Shown here one piece after another: positions 57,280-64,000 of a DNA stretch of 64,000 bases; the first letter of the stretch is position 1; every line of letters begins with the position of its first letter. The notes under the pieces are model-generated. The model ran no database searches. It had not been told where the DNA came from and saw only the letters and a list, made by a program, of their open reading frames with translations. A program made the translations under genes and the position numbers. Origin of the DNA: Theocolax elegans (Eukaryota; Arthropoda; Insecta; Hymenoptera; Cerocephalidae); assembly GCA_026168455.1 (NCBI GenBank), contig CM047426.1, forward strand, positions 68,167,342-68,231,341. The letters run 5' to 3'.

Positions 57280-59136
57280 ATAATGTCTTTAACCATTGTG
57301 ATTAGTTTGTCTATTCCCTCTATATTTGTGTCGTATTGTCGTATATCCCCATAGGGCATGTTCCGAGGTGTCTATCTCTCCGCAGCTACGTAGGTCGGAC
57401 TCGACGAAATTAAATCTTTTCCTAAAAGATTGGAAATTTCCATGTCTGCTGAGTATTTGGATTAGCCATTCGCTCGGTCTAAACCAAAACTTTGCCATTC
57501 TTTCTTTTATACTAGGCATATCTTCATTGTGCGTTTTCCTTTTATCGTGTTGTTCCATCTCAACTGCCATTCCTCCCTTATTTCCTGATTTAGCTTTCCT
57601 ATCGATAGTTTTCTTTCTCTTTGTATGTTCCCTTCTGCTGATCTCTCCTCCGATTGAAATATGAAATTTTTATATCGGTATTATTTTCCTTTTCTTATAC
57701 TATATCATCCGATCTTCCTCTCACATTCCAAATCAATCGGTAGGTGACCCGTAATTGTCGTAATGACTTCTTTGCGATATTATGAGTTTCTTTTTCTGGA
57801 CATTATTTCTGCCACGTATGTAATTATGGGTATAAACACTCCCTTATATATATTTCTAGAGATCGATAGCCAAGTCCCCATTCCTCTCTAGCTAGGAAAG
57901 CCAGCCTTTCAAATATTCCTCTGGTTTTCTTTGAGATCTCCGTAACATGCGTTTGTACGCTAAGGTCTTTGCCAAAAGTAACACCTAGATATTTAAACGG
58001 TTATCCTGATTAGTGGGTAACGTTTTTGATGGAACGTTCCCTTCGCTAATAACATTGCGCACTTATCTGGGGCATGTTTCATTTTGACATTTTTGCTCCG
58101 TTTCTCTATTATGTCTATGGCTATTTGTCCTTTCCATTCTAGTTCTTTACGGGATGCTCCTTCTATTATAATGGCTTGGTCATCTGCATAGGCTATCGTC
58201 TCGTGTCCTTCTCCGTCTAGCTTGTGAAGTACTTCTTTAAATACGACATTCCATGATATCGTAGTAGAGGCCCTAGTAGAGATCCCTGTGGGCATCCCTT
58301 TGTCACATTTTTGCTTGCGAAATTGCTACCTTCCATTATAATAACTTTCCTATTACAAAGGTAATCCCTAATGATATTGTAGAGTCTCCAGGGGCAGTTC
58401 AAGCCTCTCAAATTCTTAAGCACTCCAGGCCACCATACATTGTCAAATGCTCCTTTTATATCTAGAAACATTATGAGCACGTATCTGTTGCTTGATTTGT
58501 GTACTTTGGTCTTCAAGTACACAATCGCGTCTTCGGTTGAATTTTTCCCAAAACTGGTAGCAGGCACATTGGTCCGTATGAGCTAATCAAACCAGGGTCA
58601 TTTTCTCTTCCCTTCTTTATTGTTATTACTTCGCCTGTTTTATAAGTATTCGGAAATATACCAAGTTTTAGGCAATTATTGTAGAGCCTTAATAGTTCTT
58701 CACCAACTACTGTAAGAGCAACTTATATAATTTTCAGATCGAAACAGTCGATTACTGGCGCTTTTCCTAGTTTCATTTTTCTTACTACTTGCGCCATTTC
58801 CTGCCTTGTAAAACTTTCGGTTTCGCGGAATTCGTCTGAGTATCTTTGGTTTTGTTGCCTTACTTATCTTTGTTCCCTTGTCTCTGTCTCCGGATTATCG
58901 TCTGGAAAGAGTTGATGAAGGATTTGCTCTGCTGTATCATTCCAGGTTATTGTGTAGCCATCGTTTGTCTTTAAGTTACTTGCGATTTCTTTAAATCTAG
59001 ATTTCTTGATAGACAGTTTGTATGGTAAGCTCCAAGGATTGTCATTTCCTTGTTTGGTCACGAGTTCTTCCCATTTTTGGGTTTTGGTTGTGTCTATTAG
59101 CCTTGTATGTTGTCGCTTGGCCAATCTATATTTCAT
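57280..59136 (-). pseudogene. R1-type reverse transcriptase and C-terminal region
   Basis: Pieces in order on the minus strand: KYRLAKRQHTRLIDTTKTQK and ILHQLFPDDNPE (59,136-58,864), RT blocks STEDAIVYLKTK, IMFLDIKGAFDNVWWPGVLK and KGCPQGSLLGPLL (58,567-58,270), then IAYADDQAIIIEGASRKELE (YADD intact, about 58,200) and KMKHAPDKCAMLLAKG. After further shifts comes the C-terminal finger-like CGEIDTSEHALWGY (about 57,390). Several frameshifts and stops; inactive. Confidence 0.88.
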
Positions 59137-59354
59137 TTTTTCGCGCTCTCTTATGTCCGAATCTCTCTCTCTCTTTGAAATTTTCTGCGTAGCCTGTTTG
59201 TATGTTTTTTGGCCTTAGTCAAGTCTTCGTTCCACCATGGAACTTTCCTACTCGTCTTGTTCTTAATGGGTATAGCTTTGTCACGTGCTATTTTTATCCC
59301 ATTTATTATATCTTTAATGCCAGCGATTGTTGAACCAATATCCTGACGGTGCGG

Positions 59355-59909
59355 TTAGGCGTTCCAATTTTCTCTCAGTGTATTGATAAACAATCCCCAG
59401 TCCACTTTGCTTGTTATATAGCTTTTGATGTACTCTTGCTTCCTGTATCTACCTCCCTGAGCTTGTTCCACTAATGCAAATGTTATTGCTCTATGGTCAC
59501 TTGATGTCCAGTTTTCTTGGATTTTCCAATTTTGTAATCTTTGTGCCATGTCTGGTGAGGTTAGAGTTACATCAACGTATCCTTCTCTGACTTTATTTGC
59601 AAATATTGCGATACTGCTGGAATCGTTTATTACTCTGAGGTTATTCTGGAGTATAAATTCTTTTAGTTGTTCTCCTTTTGAATCCGTTTCCATTGGGCCC
59701 CATAAAGGAGATCTTGCATTCGAATCAACACCAATTATAAAGCTCTTTCCTTGTAGAGCCATCACTATTTCTTGGAGTGATCTTAGATGTATCTCAATAT
59801 CATCTTTTAGTTGGAAATATCGACTAACTTTGTATACTTTATATGGTACTGATACTTCTGCTATTGCAAAATGCGATGAGCATAAGTTAGTGATTTGCAT
59901 CGCTATCAC
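59355..59909 (-). pseudogene. R1-type endonuclease fragment
   Basis: A 184-codon frame: MQITNLCSSHFAIAEVSVPY, SFIIGVDSNARSPLWGP (catalytic D-x-N with S/P-LWG), NDSSSIAIFANKVREGYVDV, TLTSPDMAQRLQNWKI, SSDHRAITFAL (catalytic SDH). This covers the C-terminal two thirds of an APE endonuclease. The N-terminal blocks are absent, as expected for a 5'-truncated copy. Confidence 0.88.
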
Positions 59910-60049
59910 ATTCGGGTCTGTTATTGCTATGGCTGCCCACAGATTTTTTTGGAAGAGACTATTCTTACAGCCATACCGTATCCCGTCACTCGATTATTCC
60001 TGTAGCATAATAACATTACTCCCTTTTCATACGCTTTCTGCTTTATTTC

Positions 60050-60840
60050 GGGTACCACGCGCGCATAGTAACGTTCGCATGAACCAAATATTAAAGTTAG
60101 ATTTAGATTTAGTTGTAAACAACGCGTTTAATTTAAGTACTCCTTCTGCTGCACCCAGTAGTGTAGATACTCTATTGGGACACCTTGAGTTCTCTGTAAT
60201 GAAAGCTTTCAACAAGCATGCTCCAGTCCGTAGTCTAATATTAAAACACAAAAGTAAGCCTTGAGTCTCTCATAAGTTGTAGCTGCGTACAAAAATGAAG
60301 GCTCGCGACAGGGCATTTCGAACAGCTAAAGCTAAACCCATCCTAGCAAATACAGAATCTTATAAAGACCTACACCGTGAGGTAAGCAATTGGCTGGACA
60401 CTGACAAAAACAAATTTTTTGAAAATCGTTTGAAATCAGCTCATGATATCAAAGCAAAGTGGAGAGAATTCAGGAAGTTAAGAATCTCCCACAATACCAA
60501 ACCTTCTCCACTTACTACTTTTTCTCTTGATGAGCTCAATTTGCACTATACTTCGATTTCGCAATGTTTGAGCTAATTTTAAATTATTAAATTTGAGCTA
60601 TTGCAACACAGTTAATTTAACCTATATCCTTGAGATGTCGTTAAACCCTGCGATCGGTTCATGTTTCGAATTCAGTCCTATCACCGATGCTAACATAAAC
60701 ACTGCCTTAGTGTATTCGACTTCTAGGGGCATGGGTCATGATAATATATTGTTACCAATGCTTAAACTTATTGCTCCATCTTTGACTTTTGAGCTTACAA
60801 ATTTATTCAACTGGTCTTTATCCTCAGCTACCTTCCCAAC
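60050..60840 (+). pseudogene. LINE C ORF2: pre-RT region and first RT blocks
   Basis: After the R1-type insert the LINE C protein resumes with MNQILKLDLDLVVNNAFNL, FSVMKAFNKHAPVRSLIL and a stop at 60,262. Then from 60,295 KARDRAFRTAKAKPILANT and KAKWREFRKLRISHN. From 60,650 come FEFSPITDANINTALVYS, GMGHDNILLPMLKLIAPSLT and PTIWKRALLLPLAK. These parallel the LINE A linker (KAKWRELKNLGL) and RT start. Confidence 0.8.
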
Positions 60841-60843
60841 TAT

Positions 60844-62110
60844 ATGGAAACGAGCTTTATTACTTCCGTTGGCGAAATAAAAAATATGATCTCTCCAAAT
60901 GATACTCGCCCTATAGCTCAATTACGTGAGATGTCCAAACTTCTCGAAAAACTTGTACATAAGCAGTTTACAGACTATCTCGAATCAGAAAACTTGTTGA
61001 TTAATAGGCAAGCTGGTTTCAGGAGAGGGCACAGTACTCATACGGCACTGATTGCAATTACTGATGATTTACGTGAAGCCATTGATAGAGGAAAGGTTAC
61101 CACACTTGTACTTCTAGACTTTTCAAAGGCATTTGATACACTACCTCACGAACATTTCTTACGTAAATTAAAAGCCGTAAATTGTTCTAATCACACAATT
61201 CTGCGGTTCTTTAGTTACTTACATAATAGGCTCAAAGCAGTCACTGATGGCACTGGTAAAATATCGAGTTGGCTTAATATGCTAGCAGGTGTCCCGCAGG
61301 GTAGTGTCTTAGGTCCACTACTCTTTTCATTATTTATAAATGACCTACCTAATGTGCTCTCTCTAAATTGTAAATACATGATATTCGTGGACGATACTCA
61401 AATTCGTGGTATCCAGTCTATCCAATCCTTCCAAAAATCATTATCCAAGAAACACCGATAGATTATTCACTTGAGGTCTGGTTTACTCCTACTTTAAACT
61501 GAGATAAGCAAATACGCCATATTTCGAGAAAGGTGCATCAAGTGCTTCATCTGCTTAGATTTAATAAAAATCGACTTAGCATGGATATGAGGAAAATGCT
61601 AGTTGAAACTTTAATTCTTCACTACAATTATGCTTGTGCGGTCTACCATGATTTAGATTCCACCCGAGATTTAAAAATGCGGAGACTATTAAACGCTTGT
61701 GTGAGGTTTGTCCATGGCAATATATCTAGATGTGGACATGTTACTCCTCATCGTCTTCAATTAGACTGGTTGTCGGCTCGTAGGACGCGAGAGTACTTTA
61801 TTGGAACACTGGCTTTCTCGTGTATTAGTCATAAAAATCCCTCATATCTAAGTGAACGCTTCCTTCAAGTAGATACTAATACAATGCGTCGATCCTCTCG
61901 ACTTAAGCCTCAATTTCTGTTGTACCCCGCACAGAAGCTTGGAACCATTATTTCCTTGTTACAGCATCGAAAATCATTAACTCCTTAGATGATATAATAT
62001 TTGATCCAAAACATATAAACAGCTTTAAAACGAAATTATTCAATGAACTCATGCAACGCGACAAAAACGAGTGGGAAAACAGATTTACTTACGAGGGCTT
62101 ATCGATCTAA
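60844..62110 (+). pseudogene. LINE C ORF2: reverse transcriptase core and C-terminal region
   Basis: NDTRPIAQLREMSKLLEKLV, QAGFRRGHSTHTALIAITDD, LVLLDFSKAFDTLPHEHFLR, AGVPQGSVLGPLLFSLFIND and YMIFVDDTQI are contiguous in 60,894-61,400 (catalytic box FVDD). A deletion then removes the following 60-80 residues, and a stop lies at 61,459. From about 61,533: HQVLHLLRFNKNRLSMDMRK, LHYNYACAVYHDLDSTRDLK, LLNACVRFVHGNISRCGHVT, with the end broken after 61,988. Confidence 0.88.
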
Positions 62111-62306
62111 TGTAAATCAAAAGCGACTCGACCTTTTAGTTGATATATTACACATTAATTTTTAATTCAATGTAACTGCTACATATACTTACCATTGCAC
62201 TTAATTATTGTATTGCTTCTAAACTCTTTGTTCTTAAACCGTATTTTTATTGTAATTCTTCACAGCCAGACAGGGTTATACCCAAAGGCTGCAATAAATG
62301 TTAATC

Positions 62307-62316
62307 TTTCTCTCTG

Positions 62317-62373
<57 letters not shown>
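62307..62373. repeat. (CT)n tail of LINE C before LINE D
   Basis: Over 25 CT units with a few gtct interruptions. Confidence 0.95.
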
Positions 62374-62378
<5 letters not shown>

Positions 62379-62735
62379 CGTAAGTACGCTTGGTCGAGTC
62401 TCTTATCGGCTCCTATCTGGCAGTCGTATCAATACGTTATTGTGCACTCTTGAGTGCTTCTTTTTGCAGTTACTCGTTTGCACATGGGTCCAGAAGCCTT
62501 AGCCAAGCTTGCATCTCAGTTGATGCTTACATATTGGACCTAGAACGATCTAACTGCTTTGCACTTTCGTCATTATACGCCTGCTGTTGGCGCCATTTAC
62601 TCGTCGGTGAGAGACTTTGTCAATTGTGTGCGTGTGCTCGGCGACATCCCACTACTTGTCTTCGGCGTTTGGTGTTTCTCTCTCGGCCGGACTCGGTTGT
62701 TTCCGTCTATTGGCCTCGCCTACCTGCCTGATGTC

Positions 62736-63851
62736 ATGCCGCCTAAGCGTCGACGAGCTGGCGATGGTGAGCCGATAGATAGCAATGCTCCTGCTCTTAC
62801 TTCCGACGACGTCCAATTGCTTATAACTAAGGTTGGCATTCTTCATGAAGAAATAGCTCTACAGTTGGGTTCTGGTAAGACGGGTGATATAAGAAAGGCG
62901 CAATCTTCCGTATCCGAAATCTGTGATGCATTTAGCCTTATAGCGAACTTGTATATGAGTAGCTTACCTTGTAGTGTGTTACGCGATTGCAAGGCAGAAT
63001 TGTTAAATGTTTGTGCAAATATTAATGACGCTGCAAACATCTTGACAGCGCGCGGATCAGCTGATCCAACAGCCTCGTATGCGAACGTGGTTAAGGCTCA
63101 TATCAATGTGCGCGATACATCTAATACCGTCTCTCTTCTTCGCTGTAAAACGTTTCCTATCAATACGTGTAACAGAATTATTATTGGCCCGACAGAGGCG
63201 CATACAAGCGACTATCAATCGTCTGCGGCGACAAAGGATGCTCTTGTAAAATCAATCGACTCTGTAAAACTTAAAATGCGCGTTAACCGAGTTTATTACG
63301 GTCCGAGTAAATCGGTAATCATAGAGGAGGAGGGTATAAATTGCGATACACTTAATAAAAGCAAAGCTTTGGCGTCTGTTGGTTTGGAGGTTAAACCTGA
63401 CGTTAAGTTATCTCCACGACTAATTGTACATGACCTGCCTGTTGATTTAACAGGTAATGTTATCGCGAAATGCATAGCCGAACAAAATTTCCCGGATCGC
63501 ACTAATTTAGACCTCCGTGTAGTGTATTTGTATCCTGCTCGTAACAAAAAGTTTCGCTCCTGCATCATTGAGGTCGATCCCGTCGTTCGCACGCAGATTC
63601 TTAAGAGCAAATCGGTAAATGTTAATTGGCTTCGCTGTAAAATCGATGATTATGTCTCTATTACGCAATGTTTTAACTGCTTTGGCTTCGGTCATGTTGC
63701 AGCGGGCTGCAAAACTAAAAAATGCTGCTCTTTTTGTGCTGGCGAACACTCCCCTACGGACTGCAAAGTTAAAAAGCACTTAAAATGCAAAAACTGCAGC
63801 GACGCTAATCTAGCCAATTTTGCTCACACTGCTGTCGATAAAACTAAGTGA
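62736..63851 (+). CDS. LINE D ORF1, gag-like protein with CCHC knuckles
   Basis: I chose ATG 62,736 (MPPKRRRAGDGEP) over the upstream ATG at 62,559. The intervening residues look like 5' UTR, and a basic start is usual for LINE ORF1 proteins. From here the protein has 371 codons: an N-terminal Ser/Asp-rich part, a helical region, an RRM-like middle (PRLIVHDLPVDLTGNVIAKC, SCIIEVDPVVRTQIL) and zinc knuckles CFNCFGFGHVAAGC and CSFCAGEHSPTDC. A third, CKNC...H, is cut by the TGA at 63,849. The frame stays open for 17 more codons (PLLRKRIERKISCINCG) to a TAA at 63,903. In related gag-like proteins a Cys stands where the TGA is, so the TGA looks like a nonsense mutation. Confidence 0.82.
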   Translation: MPPKRRRAGDGEPIDSNAPALTSDDVQLLITKVGILHEEIALQLGSGKTGDIRKAQSSVSEICDAFSLIANLYMSSLPCSVLRDCKAELLNVCANINDAANILTARGSADPTASYANVVKAHINVRDTSNTVSLLRCKTFPINTCNRIIIGPTEAHTSDYQSSAATKDALVKSIDSVKLKMRVNRVYYGPSKSVIIEEEGINCDTLNKSKALASVGLEVKPDVKLSPRLIVHDLPVDLTGNVIAKCIAEQNFPDRTNLDLRVVYLYPARNKKFRSCIIEVDPVVRTQILKSKSVNVNWLRCKIDDYVSITQCFNCFGFGHVAAGCKTKKCCSFCAGEHSPTDCKVKKHLKCKNCSDANLANFAHTAVDKTK

Positions 63852-64000
63852 CCGTTGCTTCGTAAGCGTATCGAGCGTAAAATCTCGTGTATTAATTGTG
63901 GATAATTTAACCATCGGCCATGTTAATGCTCAATCATTGTGTGCGCATTATGTTGACATCGAATGCTTCATCCGCCAGCGCTCCTTTCATGTTTTCGGAG
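63844..64000 (+). CDS. LINE D ORF2 start: APE endonuclease, truncated by window end
   Basis: In another frame overlapping the end of ORF1, the sequence reads VSSVKSRVLIVDNLTIG, then HVNAQSLCAHYVDIECFI and RSFHVFG. The N-A-Q-S-L and H-x-FG spacing matches the first APE endonuclease block of LINE ORF2. There is no ATG in this frame before the block, so ORF2 would need reinitiation at a non-AUG codon, frameshifting or read-through. Only about 50 codons are visible. Confidence 0.65.

Larger units (their letters stand above)
57260..59950 (-). mobile_element. R1-type LINE fragment, minus strand, inside LINE C
   Basis: On the minus strand: partial endonuclease (59,909-59,355), linker, RT and the C-terminal finger region, ending near 57,260. 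The start of the endonuclease and ORF1 are missing (5' truncation). The RT has R1-clade wording (IKGAFDNVWWPGVLKNL). Boundaries are estimated from where LINE C protein stops and resumes. No poly(A) tail or target duplication was pinned down. Confidence 0.85.
56134..62373 (+). mobile_element. LINE C: APE-type LINE split by an R1-type insertion
   Basis: The 5' region parallels that of LINE B (gataagcgataagc; ctcctcggagctgcaacttt). It has a PHD-like ORF1, then a 2.7-kb antisense R1-type LINE in place of the end of ORF1 and the endonuclease. Pre-RT and RT follow, then a 3' end agccagacagggttataccc, aaaggctgcaataaa, and a CT tail at 62,307-62,373. B and C lie head to tail and share 5' and 3' ends, so they are two members of one family. 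Confidence 0.85.
62374..64000 (+). mobile_element. LINE D: 5' part of a different APE-type LINE (runs off the window)
   Basis: A 5' region directly follows the CT tract. ORF1 has CCHC knuckles, and the first residues of an APE endonuclease stand at the window end. ORF1 is of gag type, so D is not the same family as B and C. It continues beyond 64,000. Confidence 0.8.

Noticed and set aside
57326..57664. Plus-strand frame of 112 codons
   Set aside because: It is antisense to the R1-type LINE C-terminus, which has the recognisable protein.
59548..60264. Plus-strand 238-codon frame as one gene
   Set aside because: Its first half is antisense to the R1-type endonuclease; only the last part (from about 60,050) reads as LINE C protein.
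62559..62735. Upstream ATG as the start of LINE D ORF1
   Set aside because: The added residues are hydrophobic, without features; the basic MPPKRRR start at 62,736 fits gag-like ORF1 proteins better.

Overview
The window reads as repeat-dense, AT-rich genomic DNA of an animal, most likely an insect and possibly a hymenopteran. The arguments are the repeat types: mariner, R1-type and other APE-type LINEs, Gypsy LTR elements, and piggyBac-type TTAA MITEs. No bacterial or phage-like genes were seen, and I found no convincing host protein-coding gene. Almost every recognisable protein signature belongs to a decayed transposable element. The species assignment is inference.

Left part (1-25 kb). 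Positions 1-1,310 hold tandem GC-rich hairpin repeats of the same family as the large inverted-repeat structure at 29-40 kb. A 28-bp satellite lies at 2.05-2.26 kb. A minus-strand Gypsy pol remnant (protease, RT, partial RNase H, partial integrase, LTR edge) covers about 2.6-5.0 kb, and a LINE C-terminal remnant lies at 6.3-7.0 kb. From 7.7 to 18.6 kb the DNA is AT-rich with nothing identifiable. A minus-strand mariner pseudogene (18.6-19.25 kb) abuts a tRNA-like Pol III-type unit. At 20.6-23.8 kb there is a set of inverted-repeat elements nested up to four deep, the innermost a 219-bp TTAA-flanked piggyBac-type MITE that recurs at 47.97 kb.

Middle part (25-41.6 kb). A second, longer array of the 28-bp satellite abuts a 5'-truncated LINE (A). 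Its CT-rich tail leads straight into a roughly 10.9-kb structure (28,968-39,868) with inverted arms of at least 2.1 kb around a degenerate plus-strand Gypsy element (gag, protease, RT, RNase H, integrase). The right arm is interrupted by a 2.0-kb TIR element with an apparent ATAT duplication, and the left arm preserves the empty site. A compact array of alternating hairpins lies at 40.92-41.57 kb.

Right part (44.8-64 kb). This holds a second tRNA-like unit, a TIR element with a tRNA-like core, Gypsy RT/RNase H fragments and the second piggyBac-type MITE. It ends in a head-to-tail series of LINEs (fragment E, B, C, D) separated by (CT)n tracts. B and C carry an ORF1 with a PHD-like zinc finger, B is broken by a 208-bp palindrome, and C by an antisense R1-type LINE. 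D has a CCHC gag-like ORF1 and runs off the window. All coding regions except possibly ORF1 of D and the APE domain at its end are visibly broken.
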